Shown piece after piece: positions 49,599 to 58,179 of a stretch of DNA of 64,000 bases (positions are counted from its first letter, which is position 1; every line of letters begins with the position of its first letter). The notes under the pieces were generated by a model. The model did not search any database, was not told the DNA's origin, and saw nothing but the letters and a program-made list of their open reading frames with translations. A program made the position numbers and the translations under genes. Source of the DNA: Dactylosporangium sp. AC04546 (GTDB lineage Bacteria > Actinomycetota > Actinomycetes > Mycobacteriales > Micromonosporaceae). The stretch lies in assembly GCF_022095675.1 (NCBI RefSeq), contig NZ_JAHYSG010000044.1, positions 27,544-91,543 of the forward strand, in the 5' to 3' direction.

Positions 49599-50356
49599 CC
49601 TGGGGCCTGCGCCGGGCGGTCGCGCGCCGGTTCCCGGCGCCGGCCGCGGTGGCCGCGGACCCGGCGCACGCCGGCCGCCTGGCGACCTACCTGACCGACC
49701 TGCTCACCCCGTACGGCCTGGCCCTCGGCACCGCCACCGTCGCCGGCCAGTCGTACGGGGAGATGGCGGTCGCGCTGCTCGACGACCTCGGGGACGACGC
49801 GCTCGCCGACACGCTGGTGCTCGCGTACGACATCCCGGACGTCGAGCCGGGCCGGGCCACCGCGACCTACCTGAGCCACGTCTGCCCGGGCGACCCGATG
49901 GCGTTCGCCGTCTCCGACCAGGGCCGCGCGGGCGCCCACACCGGCCTGCGGCTGCTCCGCGGTCGGGGCCGGGGCGTGCTCCTGGTCGTGGAGCAGTCCG
50001 AGCTGCCGTACGACCCGGGCGTGCCGATGCTCCGGCCGGCGGCGCACGCCGGGGTCGCGCTCGCGCTCGGAGAGTCCACTGTGGATGGCGTGGAGTCGGT
50101 CGTGCGGCCCGCTGCGGCCGCCGGTGACGTGGTGGCCGAGCTCGACCGGTTCGCCCCGGCGACGGTGATCCTCGGCGGCGGACTGTCCGATGTGGATGTC
50201 CGGGCGGAGAAGGTCCTCCACGCCGACCCGGATCAGCCGATGACCGGAGTCTGGTCGGTGCTGGCTGACGTGTGGTCGCCGGACGCGGGCCGGATCGTGG
50301 TCGCCGACTACGACCCGCTCCTGCGCTACCTGTGCGTGAGCGTCTTCGGGGCGTAG
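49595..50356 (+). CDS. Ketosynthase-like (thiolase-fold) partner without an obvious catalytic Cys
   Basis: The 253-residue protein looks like the N-terminal half of a thiolase-fold synthase: LADTLVLAYDIPDVEPGRATATYLSHVCPGDPMAFAVSDQGRAGAHTGLRLL resembles the KAS III strand-helix preceding the active site, but the position expected for Cys reads Gln-Gly. A role as non-catalytic partner of the KAS III encoded two genes upstream is inferred. It overlaps the carrier gene by GTGA, and its 3' end overlaps the convergent transferase gene by 31 bases. Confidence 0.62.
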   Translation: MTWGLRRAVARRFPAPAAVAADPAHAGRLATYLTDLLTPYGLALGTATVAGQSYGEMAVALLDDLGDDALADTLVLAYDIPDVEPGRATATYLSHVCPGDPMAFAVSDQGRAGAHTGLRLLRGRGRGVLLVVEQSELPYDPGVPMLRPAAHAGVALALGESTVDGVESVVRPAAAAGDVVAELDRFAPATVILGGGLSDVDVRAEKVLHADPDQPMTGVWSVLADVWSPDAGRIVVADYDPLLRYLCVSVFGA

Positions 50357-50967
50357 ACATGAAACGGCGCGTCGCCGTCGAGGGCGACGGCCGCGCGGAA
50401 GCCGACCGGCGCTGCGACGTCGGCGAGGGCGTATCGGCGGCCGTCATGCTCGACGACCGGCGGCGGGTCACCCGCGACCGGCAGGCATAGGCCGCGGGTC
50501 AGCCGGTCCCCCGCCGCCTTCACGACCGCCTCCTTGCGGGCCCACAGTTCGGCGAACCGCTCGGGACCATCCGCAGCGACCAGGGCGGCCTCACCGGCGG
50601 GGAAGAACCGCGCGGCCATCGCGGCTACGTCGAGGGTCGGCAGCACCTGCTGCAGGTCGACCCCGACCGCTCGGGCGGCGGTCAGCGCGACGAGGATGAG
50701 ATCACCGGAATGCGACAGGTTGACCCGCAGCGAACCTCCGTCCAGCTCAGGCTTGCCGTTGACGCCACGGATCCAGCGCACCCCCGCCGGGGCAATGGCG
50801 AGCCGGTCGGCGACGATCCTTCGCGCGGCGGCGTGGGCGACCGCGAAGCGATGCCGATCCAGCGGGTGCCCCATCGCGGCGTGCCGCTCGCGCTCCGCCT
50901 CGTCCAGCAGCTCCAGGTCGGGCTGCGCGGAGCCCGCGTCGACCAGGTGGAGCTCGACCGTCGTCAC
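50326..50967 (-). CDS. 4'-phosphopantetheinyl transferase (Sfp type)
   Basis: The 213-residue protein has the Sfp-type motifs GKPEL, VNLSHSGDLILVAL, GVDLQQV and FAELWARKEAVVKAAGDRL. It converts apo carrier proteins into the holo form using coenzyme A and should serve the four carriers of this locus. The GTG start overlaps the aminotransferase stop (GTGA), so it is co-expressed with the aryl amino acid genes. Confidence 0.92.
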   Translation of the reverse strand: MTTVELHLVDAGSAQPDLELLDEAERERHAAMGHPLDRHRFAVAHAAARRIVADRLAIAPAGVRWIRGVNGKPELDGGSLRVNLSHSGDLILVALTAARAVGVDLQQVLPTLDVAAMAARFFPAGEAALVAADGPERFAELWARKEAVVKAAGDRLTRGLCLPVAGDPPPVVEHDGRRYALADVAAPVGFRAAVALDGDAPFHVYAPKTLTHR

Positions 50968-52235
50968 GCGCGCAGCAGGGCGGCCAGGCGGCGGACGCCC
51001 TCCTCGATCTGGGCCGGCTCCAGGGCGCTGCACGACAGCCGGATCGCGTGGGTGCCGCCGCCGTCGACGTAGAAGAAGCGCATCGGGGTCCACAGCACGC
51101 CGTACTCGCGGGCGGAGACCTCCAGCAGGTCCTCGGACGCGTCGACCGGCACGTCGACGACGACGAAGAAGCCGCCGCTGGGGCTGTTCCAGCGGATCGG
51201 GCCGCCGGCGAACTGCCCCTCCAACGCGGTGAGGAGGGTGCGCAGGTTCTGCCGGTAGAAGGCGATCTTCGCCTGGTTGGCGGCGCGGAGGCTGAAGCCG
51301 CTGTCGATGAGCATGCCGCCGACCACGGCCTGCGAGAGGGCCGAGGTGTTGACGGTGAGCATGCTCTTGACCGTCGACAGCTCCTCGGCGAGCAGCGTCC
51401 GCCGGCCGGCGGCGTCGACCACGGGCTGGTCGGCGACCAGGAAGCCGACGCGGGCGCCCGGGAAGTACGACTTGGCGAAGGAGCCCAGGTAGATGACGCG
51501 CTGGTCGGCGTCGAGCGACTTGAGCGTGGGGCGCGCCTCGTCGTCGAGGCCGAACAGGCCGTAGGGGTCGTCCTCCAGGATCAGCAGGCCGGCCTCGGCG
51601 GCGACGTCGAGCAGCGCCCGGCGGGTCGCCACCGGCAGCGAGACGCCGGACGGGTTGGCGAAGTTGGGCACCAGATACAGCGCCTTGGGCTCGCGGCCGC
51701 TCGCCCGGGTCGCCGCGGCGACCTCGCGGACCGTCTCCGGGCGCAGCCCCTCAGCCGACTCGGGCACCGGCACGACCTCGACGCCGAGGATGCGCGCCGC
51801 GCCGGTGAGCCCGACGTAGCAGGGCTCGGCGGCGAGCACCACGTCGCCGGGGCGCGCGCACAGCCCGCGCAGCGCGACGACCATCGCCTCCTGGCAGCCG
51901 GCGGTGACCATCACGGCGGCCGCCGGCACCTGGATGTTCTCGTCGACGTCGAGCATCCGGGCGATGAGGTCGCCGACGTGACCGTTGGTCCGCCCGTACT
52001 GCGTCAGCAGCTGCCGGCTGCGGGCCGGGCCGAGACCCCGCTCGCGCAGGTGCGTGAGATACGCCTGGAGATGCTTGTCGATGTCGGAGACCGCGTGGAA
52101 CTCGTCGAACGGCCGGCCCGCCGCCAGGGAGATCGCGTCGGGGAACCGGCCGGCGACCTCGTTGAGGAAGTTCATCGACGCCGACACCGGGTCGACGACC
52201 GACACGTGCAGCGAATCCCGGGCCAGCTCCACCAT
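50964..52235 (-). CDS. hpgT: PLP-dependent aminotransferase, HpgT-like
   Basis: The 423-residue class I/II aminotransferase has the PLP Lys in YLGSFAKSYFPGARVGF and NFANPSGVSLP, with the long N-terminus typical of the MocR-related/HpgT group. In glycopeptide clusters HpgT transaminates 4-hydroxybenzoylformate to 4-hydroxyphenylglycine. The adjacent oxidase-like gene supplies that type of substrate, which supports the name; the exact specificity cannot be read. The ATG shares one base with the stop of the oxidase gene. Confidence 0.82.
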   Translation of the reverse strand: MVELARDSLHVSVVDPVSASMNFLNEVAGRFPDAISLAAGRPFDEFHAVSDIDKHLQAYLTHLRERGLGPARSRQLLTQYGRTNGHVGDLIARMLDVDENIQVPAAAVMVTAGCQEAMVVALRGLCARPGDVVLAAEPCYVGLTGAARILGVEVVPVPESAEGLRPETVREVAAATRASGREPKALYLVPNFANPSGVSLPVATRRALLDVAAEAGLLILEDDPYGLFGLDDEARPTLKSLDADQRVIYLGSFAKSYFPGARVGFLVADQPVVDAAGRRTLLAEELSTVKSMLTVNTSALSQAVVGGMLIDSGFSLRAANQAKIAFYRQNLRTLLTALEGQFAGGPIRWNSPSGGFFVVVDVPVDASEDLLEVSAREYGVLWTPMRFFYVDGGGTHAIRLSCSALEPAQIEEGVRRLAALLRA

Positions 52236-53347
52236 CAGGCGCCTCCTGCGATCGTCGACATCCGCACGACGGAGCGGTCGAGGTGGCCCAGCGTCGGGCT
52301 GCCGGCGAGCGCCATCGCATGCGCCAGCTCCTCGGTGGTCGTGCGCAGCAGCCCGGCCACGCCGTCGGCGCCGCCGGCCGCGAGCCCCCACAGCGGCGGG
52401 CGGCCGAGCAGCACCATCCGGGCGCCGAGGGCCAGCGCGGCGAGGGCGTCGACGCCCCGCCGGATCCCGCCGTCGAACAGCACCGGGCGGCCGCCGGCCG
52501 CGTCCACCACCTCGGCGAGCACGTCGAGGCTGGCCACGGCGCCGTCGAGCTGGCGGCCGCCGTGGTTGGAGACCACGATCGCGTCGGCGCCGTGGTGCAC
52601 CGCGAGCCGCGCGTCCTCGGCGGTGAGGATGCCCTTGAGCACCAGCGGCAGCCGGGTCCGCCCGCGCAGCCAGGCGAGGTCCGCCCAGGTGACGCCCGCG
52701 TCGAACTGCTGGGCGGTGTGCCGGACGAGGGCCGAGCTGCCGGCGTCGCGCTCGTGTGCCGAGGCCATCAGGCCGGGGTCGATGTTGACCGCCGCGACGT
52801 CGCCGCCGATGGCGAACCCGTTGCGCATGTCGCGCCACCGCCGCCCCATCCGCGGGACGTCCACGGTGAGCATCACGGCGCCGTAGCCGCACCGCTCAGC
52901 CCGGCCGATCAGCGCCTCCATGACGTCGCGCCGCCTCAGCCAGTACAACTGGATCCACAGCTCCGAAGAGGACGCCTCGGCGATCTCCTCCAGCGTCCGG
53001 CTGGCGAACATGCCGACCACGAACAGCGCGCCGACGGCTCCCGCGCCCCGCGCCGTCGCCACCTCGCCCTCGACGTCGACCAGGCGGTGGTAGGCCGTCG
53101 GCGCGATCCCGATCGGCGTGGCGTAACGCCTGCCGAACAGCTCCACGGAGGTGTCCACCTCGGACACCCCGGCCAACACCCGCGGCCGCAGCCGCACCCG
53201 GTCGAACGCCTCGACGTTGGCCGCGACGGTGCGCTCGGCCTCGGCGCCACCCTCGATGAAGTCCCACACGTCGGGATCGACGAGGTCACGGGCGAGCTGC
53301 TGATAATCCGTCCCGGTGAACGGCTGTCCGGTCCGAGTTTGTGTCAC
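52235..53347 (-). CDS. hmo: FMN-dependent alpha-hydroxy-acid oxidase, hydroxymandelate-oxidase-like
   Basis: The 370-residue TIM-barrel flavoenzyme has IGIAPTAYHRL, YWLRRRDV, MLTVDVPRMGRRWRDMRNGF, LKGILTAEDA, the catalytic His in SNHGGRQLDG, and the FMN phosphate site FDGGIRRGVDALAALALGA. The family oxidises L-lactate, glycolate or mandelates. Beside an HmaS-like enzyme and an HpgT-like aminotransferase, oxidation of (hydroxy)mandelate to (hydroxy)benzoylformate is the most economical reading. It leads the three-gene minus-strand operon from a GTG start. Confidence 0.85.
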   Translation of the reverse strand: MTQTRTGQPFTGTDYQQLARDLVDPDVWDFIEGGAEAERTVAANVEAFDRVRLRPRVLAGVSEVDTSVELFGRRYATPIGIAPTAYHRLVDVEGEVATARGAGAVGALFVVGMFASRTLEEIAEASSSELWIQLYWLRRRDVMEALIGRAERCGYGAVMLTVDVPRMGRRWRDMRNGFAIGGDVAAVNIDPGLMASAHERDAGSSALVRHTAQQFDAGVTWADLAWLRGRTRLPLVLKGILTAEDARLAVHHGADAIVVSNHGGRQLDGAVASLDVLAEVVDAAGGRPVLFDGGIRRGVDALAALALGARMVLLGRPPLWGLAAGGADGVAGLLRTTTEELAHAMALAGSPTLGHLDRSVVRMSTIAGGA

Positions 53348-53413
53348 CGCAGCCGCTCCATAGGCGTTAGCCTATCGGTACCCCCCGACGAACACATGAG
53401 CCGAAAGGCTTAC

Positions 53414-54103
53414 ATGGCACCGGAATATGCGCAGACGCTGGAGTCCCTCGACCCGCACTGCCTTCGCGACGGCGAGGCCGCGCGGCTGCTCGCCCGCCAC
53501 CGCTGGCGGCGTTTCGCGGTCCTCGGCGACAGCGTGGCCGAGGGCCTGACCGAGCCGGTGGACGGGTATCACCCGCTGGCGTTCCCCGACCGGGTCCGGG
53601 CCGAGCTGGCGGCCGTGCGGCCCGAGCTGGCCTACCTGAACCTCGGGCGGCGCAACCTGCGGGTGGCCGAGGTGCACGCCACGCAACTTTCAGCCGCGCT
53701 CGCGTTCGCGCCGGACCTGGCGATGGTGATCTGCGGCGCGAACGACGCGATGCGCCCCGGCTACGAGGCGCGCGCCGACGCGGTCGACGCCGGCCTGACC
53801 GCGATCGTCCGCCCGTTGCAGCGGACGGGCACGGAGGTCGTCACCGTCTCGCTGTTCGTGATGCCGGCCTATCCGTCGCTGCCGTCGTGGCTGGGTCCCG
53901 CCTTCTCCCGCCGCATGGCGCTGCTCGGCCGGCGGCTCGCGGCACTGGCGCTGGAGCTTGGCACGATCCACGTGGATCTGGCCAACCATCCGGCGATCGG
54001 CGACGATGACCATCTGACCGGATCCGACGGTCTGCACGGCAACGGCCGCAGCCACGCGATCGCGGCGGCGGAGGTGGTCCGCCGCCTGGCCCGCGCCATC
54101 TAG
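53414..54103 (+). CDS. SGNH/GDSL-type hydrolase
   Basis: The 229-residue protein has block I FAVLGDSVAEGL (Ser), block III CGANDAM (Asn) and block V DGLHGNGRSHAIAA (Asp/His). No signal peptide is visible, so it is probably a cytosolic esterase or lipase. ATG 53414 has AAAGG five bases upstream; ATG 53396 has none. It is divergent from the oxidase gene. Confidence 0.85.
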   Translation: MAPEYAQTLESLDPHCLRDGEAARLLARHRWRRFAVLGDSVAEGLTEPVDGYHPLAFPDRVRAELAAVRPELAYLNLGRRNLRVAEVHATQLSAALAFAPDLAMVICGANDAMRPGYEARADAVDAGLTAIVRPLQRTGTEVVTVSLFVMPAYPSLPSWLGPAFSRRMALLGRRLAALALELGTIHVDLANHPAIGDDDHLTGSDGLHGNGRSHAIAAAEVVRRLARAI

Positions 54104-54160
54104 CCGCAGCTCGTCGGGCCCGTCGGCTCTGGACCCGGTCCGACGTCTGAAGGAGGACGC

Positions 54161-55096
54161 ATGCCACTCGACCCGCAGCTGCAGGCGATTCGCGACCAGA
54201 AGGAGCGCGACGGGGTCGCGCCGCTGTACACGATGTCGCTGGCCGAGGCGCGGGCCGCGGACCTGGCGTCGATCCAGGCCTCGGGCGGCACCCCGGAGCC
54301 GGTCCACTCCGTCTCGGAGCACACCCTTCCCGGCCCGGCCGGCGAGCTGGTGCTGCGCGTGTACCGCCCGGCAGCGCCGGGCCCGCTCCCGGTGCTGATG
54401 TACTTCTACGGCGGCGGCTGGGTGCTCGGCGCGATCGACACGGCCGACGGGGTGGCCCGCCACCTGGCCAACGCCGCCGGCTGCATCGTGGCCGTGCCCG
54501 GCTACCGTCTGGCGCCGGAGCACCCGTTCCCGGCCGCGATCGAGGACTGCTGGGCGGCGACCCAGTGGGTGCACGACAACGCGGCGGCGCTGGGCGCCGA
54601 CCCGGTGCGGATCGCGGTGGGCGGCGACAGCGCGGGCGGCAACCTGGCGGCCGCGCTGACGCTGATGGCGCAGGAGTCGGGCGACCTGGTCCTGGCCGGC
54701 CAGCTGCTGATCTACCCGAACACCGACCAGGCCGCCGAGGACGACTCGATGCGGGAGAACGACGACCGGTACATGTTCAACCATCATTCGGTGGCTTGGT
54801 ACCGTTCGCACTATCTGACCGACCCGGACGACGCGTTCAACCCGCTCGTGTCCCCGCTGCGCGCGGAGACCCTGCGCGGCCTGCCGCCGGCGTTGGTGAT
54901 CACGGCCGAGTACGACCCGCTGCGCGACCAGGGCGAACGCTACGCCCGCCGGCTGGCCGAGTCGGGGGTGCCGGTGGCCGTGACCCGGTACGAGGGAATG
55001 GCCCACGGCTTCTTCACGATGGCGGGGACGCTGGACGCGGCCCGCCTGGCCCAGGCCCAGGCAGCGAAGCAGCTGCGAATCTTCTTCGGCACCTGA
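54161..55096 (+). CDS. Alpha/beta hydrolase, hormone-sensitive-lipase-like esterase
   Basis: The 311-residue esterase has the HSL-family nucleophile motif GGDSAGGNLA, catalytic Asp in ITAEYDPLRDQG and His in EGMAHGFF. The oxyanion motif reads YGGGW, so the usual first His of HGGG is Tyr. It probably hydrolyses short-chain esters. A GAAGGAGG ribosome site precedes the ATG. Confidence 0.9.
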   Translation: MPLDPQLQAIRDQKERDGVAPLYTMSLAEARAADLASIQASGGTPEPVHSVSEHTLPGPAGELVLRVYRPAAPGPLPVLMYFYGGGWVLGAIDTADGVARHLANAAGCIVAVPGYRLAPEHPFPAAIEDCWAATQWVHDNAAALGADPVRIAVGGDSAGGNLAAALTLMAQESGDLVLAGQLLIYPNTDQAAEDDSMRENDDRYMFNHHSVAWYRSHYLTDPDDAFNPLVSPLRAETLRGLPPALVITAEYDPLRDQGERYARRLAESGVPVAVTRYEGMAHGFFTMAGTLDAARLAQAQAAKQLRIFFGT

Positions 55097-55131
55097 GCCA
55101 CTACTCCCCCACCGCCGTTCAGGTCGTGTTC

Positions 55132-56127
55132 ATGACCGTCGGGCAGCATCGGCGCGCTATGGAACCTGCCGTCTGGCTGCGGGACAACTGTGTGTGTCCG
55201 CAGTGCCGCGATCCGCACAGCGGGCAGCGGCTCATCGCCCTTGCCGATATTCCCGCCGATCTTGCCGTCGTCAGTCGTGACGGGTCAGCTGTGACGTTCA
55301 GTGACGGGCATCGTGGACAGCTCGGGGAGCCGCCCGCTCACGGGGACGGGCGGACCGAGGCCGCCAAGACGCTCTGGGACAGCGTCGGCGTGCCGCGGTG
55401 GTGGTGGCGAGACTACCTCGACGATCCCGTGCCGGCGATGCGCGCCGTGTGGGAGCTCGGGTTCTGCCTGCTGTCGGGCACGCCGGTGCAGCCCGGTGCC
55501 GTGCTCGCGGTCGCCCGGTCGTTCGGGCACGTGCGGACCACCAACTACGGGGACCTGTTCGACGTCCGGGTCACCGAGCGGCCCAACAACCTGGCGTTCA
55601 CCGGTCTGGCCATCGGGCCGCACACCGACAACCCGTACCGCGACCCGGTGCCCACCATCCAGCTCCTGCACTGCCTGCGCAACAGCGCCGACGGCGGCGA
55701 GTCGGGGCTGCTCGACGGGTTCCGGGCGGCGGCGCTGCTGCGGGAGGCGCACCCGGAGTACTTCCGGATCCTCACCACCACGCCCGTCACGTTCGCGTGG
55801 TCGGACGGCACCACGCGGCTGCGGGCCGAGAAGCCGATCATCGGCCTCGACCCCGCCGGGCGGATCCGGGAGGTGCGCTACAACCACCGGTCGCTGCGGC
55901 CGCCGGCGAACGAGGCCTTCTATGCCGCGTACCGGGCGTTCGACGATGTGCTCAACCGGGCCGGCGCCACCGTCACGTTCCGGCTCGACCCGGGTGACTG
56001 CGTCATCTTCGACAACACCCGGCTGATGCACTCGCGCACGGCGTTCACGACCGCGAGCGAGCGGCACCTCCAGGGGTGCTACGCCGACCTGGACGCGCTG
56101 CAGACCTTCCTGGAGGAGTCCTCGTGA
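55132..56127 (+). CDS. TmpA-like / gamma-butyrobetaine-hydroxylase-type 2-oxoglutarate dioxygenase
   Basis: The 331-residue protein has an N-terminal zinc-binding DUF971-type domain (VWLRDNCVCPQCRDPHSGQR) and a TauD-like dioxygenase domain with iron motif IGPHTDNPY (HxD) and distal His in NTRLMHSRTAF followed by R-H-L-Q-G-C-Y. This is the gamma-butyrobetaine hydroxylase architecture. The coupled HD gene has PhnZ/TmpB-type iron residues, so hydroxylation of an organophosphonate such as 2-trimethylaminoethylphosphonate (TmpA role) is the favoured inference. ATG 55159 is an alternative start. Confidence 0.82.
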   Translation: MTVGQHRRAMEPAVWLRDNCVCPQCRDPHSGQRLIALADIPADLAVVSRDGSAVTFSDGHRGQLGEPPAHGDGRTEAAKTLWDSVGVPRWWWRDYLDDPVPAMRAVWELGFCLLSGTPVQPGAVLAVARSFGHVRTTNYGDLFDVRVTERPNNLAFTGLAIGPHTDNPYRDPVPTIQLLHCLRNSADGGESGLLDGFRAAALLREAHPEYFRILTTTPVTFAWSDGTTRLRAEKPIIGLDPAGRIREVRYNHRSLRPPANEAFYAAYRAFDDVLNRAGATVTFRLDPGDCVIFDNTRLMHSRTAFTTASERHLQGCYADLDALQTFLEESS

Positions 56128-56678
56128 ACCCGATCGACGAGCTGGGCCGCCTCTTCGCCGAGGAGGGCACCCGGGACTACTTCGGCGAGCCGGTGAGCCA
56201 GGCCGCGCACATGCTGCAGGCCGCCGCCCTCGCCGAGCGGGACGGGGCGCCCGAGCCGCTCGTCGCGGCCGCGCTGCTGCACGACATCGGGCACTTCCAC
56301 GGGCTGGTGACCGGCGCCGAACTGATGCGGGGCACGGACAACCGGCACGGCGACACCGGCGCCGACTGGCTGGGGCGCTGGTTCGGCGCCGCCGTCTGCG
56401 AGCCGGTGCGGCTGCACGTCGACGCCAAGCGGTACCTCTGCGCGGTCGAGCCCGGCTACCACGACCGGCTGTCGGACGCGTCGAAGTACACGCTCTCGGT
56501 CCAGGGCGGCCCGATGACCGCGGCCGAGGCGGAGGCGTTCGCCGCCGGGCCGCACGCCGCCGACGCCGTCCGGCTGCGGCGCTGGGACGAGGCCGCCAAG
56601 GACCCGAAGGCCGACGTGCCGCCGTTCGACCGCTACCGGCCGATGCTGCAACGCCAGCTACTCGACAACCGCGAGTAG
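56124..56678 (+). CDS. PhnZ/TmpB-like HD-domain mixed-valent diiron oxygenase
   Basis: The 184-residue HD protein has Tyr19, Glu22, His29, His53 and Asp54 (DYFGEPVSQAAH and ALLHDIGHF). In PhnZ the corresponding residues, as I recall them, are Tyr24, Glu27, His34, His58 and Asp59, so every spacing is preserved. PhnZ and TmpB oxidatively cleave the C-P bond of 1-hydroxy-2-amino-type phosphonates, releasing phosphate. The GTG start overlaps the stop of the TmpA-like gene. The final 21 bases overlap the convergent MarR gene. Confidence 0.8.
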   Translation: MNPIDELGRLFAEEGTRDYFGEPVSQAAHMLQAAALAERDGAPEPLVAAALLHDIGHFHGLVTGAELMRGTDNRHGDTGADWLGRWFGAAVCEPVRLHVDAKRYLCAVEPGYHDRLSDASKYTLSVQGGPMTAAEAEAFAAGPHAADAVRLRRWDEAAKDPKADVPPFDRYRPMLQRQLLDNRE

Positions 56679-57143
56679 GTCGCGGAGCAGGGACGACAGG
56701 CGCTGCCGGTCGGCCTCGGGGAGGCGCTCCAGCACCTCGCGCTGCGCCGCCAGCCCGATGCCGACCGCCTCGTCGATCAGCTCCCGGCCGCGGCCGGTCA
56801 GCGTGACGACCAGACCGCGGCGGTCGGCCGGGTCGGGCGAGCGAGTCACCAGGCCGGCCCGCTCGAGGCGGTCGAGCCGGCCCGTCATGCCGCCGGTGGT
56901 GAGCATGAGCGACGCGCTCAGCGCCTTCGGGGAGAGCTGGAACGGCGCCCCCGCGCGGCGCAGCGTCGCGAGGACGTCGAACTCGCCCCGGTTGATGCCG
57001 AGCGCGCCGTACAGCTTCTCCTGCCGGTCCCCGACCACGCGGGCCAGCCGGTAGATCCGGCCGAACACGCCCATGGCCTCGGTCTGCAGGTCGGGGCGCT
57101 CACGGGCCCACTGGCCCAGGATGCGGTCGACGTCGTCCTCCAC
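56658..57143 (-). CDS. MarR-family regulator
   Basis: The 161-residue protein has an N-terminal dimerisation helix, winged HTH (INRGEFDVLATLRRAGAPFQLSPKALSASLMLTTGGMTGRLDRLERAGLV) and wing PDPADRRGLVVTLT. It is divergent from the EamA transporter with a perfect palindrome between them, so it should repress both. The start is GTG. Confidence 0.9.
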   Translation of the reverse strand: MEDDVDRILGQWARERPDLQTEAMGVFGRIYRLARVVGDRQEKLYGALGINRGEFDVLATLRRAGAPFQLSPKALSASLMLTTGGMTGRLDRLERAGLVTRSPDPADRRGLVVTLTGRGRELIDEAVGIGLAAQREVLERLPEADRQRLSSLLRDLLAVVE

Positions 57144-57167
57144 GGTCTTCAGCGTACCACTTGCTCG

Positions 57168-57193
57168 TAAGTAGCTTAGTGCTAAGCTACTTA
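57168..57193. promoter_or_regulatory. Perfect 12-bp palindrome, MarR operator
   Basis: Arms TAAGTAGCTTAG (57168-57179) and CTAAGCTACTTA (57182-57193) are separated by TG. The site ends three bases before the EamA ATG and is 25 bp from the MarR start, so a bound dimer would block both genes. Confidence 0.75.
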
Positions 57194-57196
57194 GTC

Positions 57197-58120
57197 ATGA
57201 GGAACCTGCGAGCGGTCACCGCCGTCGCCCCCGCGCTGTGGGGCACCACGTACCTCGTCACCACCGAGCTGCTGCCGCCCGGCCGGCCCCTGCTCGCCGG
57301 CACACTGCGCGCCCTGCCCGCCGGCCTGCTCCTCGTCGCGCTCGTCCGGGCGCTGCCCACCGGGCGGTGGTGGTGGCGGGCCGCCGTGCTCGGGACGCTG
57401 AACATCGGGCTGTTCTTCGCGCTGCTGTTCGTCGCCGCGTACCGGCTGCCCGGCGGGGTCGCCGCCGTCCTCGGCGCGCTCGGGCCGTTCGTGGTGGCCG
57501 CGCTCGCGTTCGGGCTGCTCGGCCAGCGGCCCGGCATCCGGGTCATGGCCGCCGCCGGCGTCGGCCTGGCCGGCGTGGCGCTGCTCGTGCTCCGCTCGGC
57601 GACCGCCCTTGACCCGATCGGCCTGGCCGCGGCGGCGGCGGGCATGGTGTCGATGTCGTTCGGCACGGTGCTCGGCCGCCGGTGGGGCGTGCCGGACGGC
57701 TTCGCCGAGCGCCGCACGGCACTGCTCGCGCTGACCGGCTGGCAGCTCACCGTGGGCGGCCTCATCCTGGCGCCGGCGGCCCTGCTCATCGAGGGCCTGC
57801 CGGTGAGCCTCTCGCTCGCGAACGCTGGAGGCTTCGCCTACCTGTCCCTGTTCGGCACCGCGGGCGCCTACTTCCTCTGGTTCCGCGGCGTCACCGCCCT
57901 ACCGCCGGCCCAGGTGACCCTGCTGGGGCTGCTCAGCCCGGTCGTCGCCGCCGCCCTCGGGTGGCTCGCGCTGGGGCAGTCGCTGTCGCCGGGTCAGCTC
58001 GCCGGTGCGGCGGCGGTGCTCGCCGCCGTCCTCCTCGGTTCGGCGCCCCGGTCCGGGAAGCCCGGTGCGACGACCGAGGTTCGTGAGCCGCAGCCGGGGT
58101 TGGTCCGGTCGCACGCCTGA
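57197..58120 (+). CDS. EamA/DMT-family transporter
   Basis: The 307-residue membrane protein has ten predicted TM helices in two EamA repeats (PALWGTTYLVTTELLPPGRPLLAGTLRALPAG; GAYFLWFRGVTALPPAQVTLLGLLSPVVAAALGWLALGQSLS). Such proteins export or import metabolites such as amino acids; the substrate is unknown. The start lies directly next to the MarR operator. Confidence 0.9.
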   Translation: MRNLRAVTAVAPALWGTTYLVTTELLPPGRPLLAGTLRALPAGLLLVALVRALPTGRWWWRAAVLGTLNIGLFFALLFVAAYRLPGGVAAVLGALGPFVVAALAFGLLGQRPGIRVMAAAGVGLAGVALLVLRSATALDPIGLAAAAAGMVSMSFGTVLGRRWGVPDGFAERRTALLALTGWQLTVGGLILAPAALLIEGLPVSLSLANAGGFAYLSLFGTAGAYFLWFRGVTALPPAQVTLLGLLSPVVAAALGWLALGQSLSPGQLAGAAAVLAAVLLGSAPRSGKPGATTEVREPQPGLVRSHA

Positions 58121-58179
58121 GCCGCCCAGCCGGGTTGTCGGCCGATGTGGTGCCTGGGTGGGGCCGGGGCGGCTGCATG

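Noticed and set aside
58121..58179. Possible terminator between the convergent EamA and LLM genes
   Set aside because: The region is GC-rich but I could not find a clear stem of useful length.
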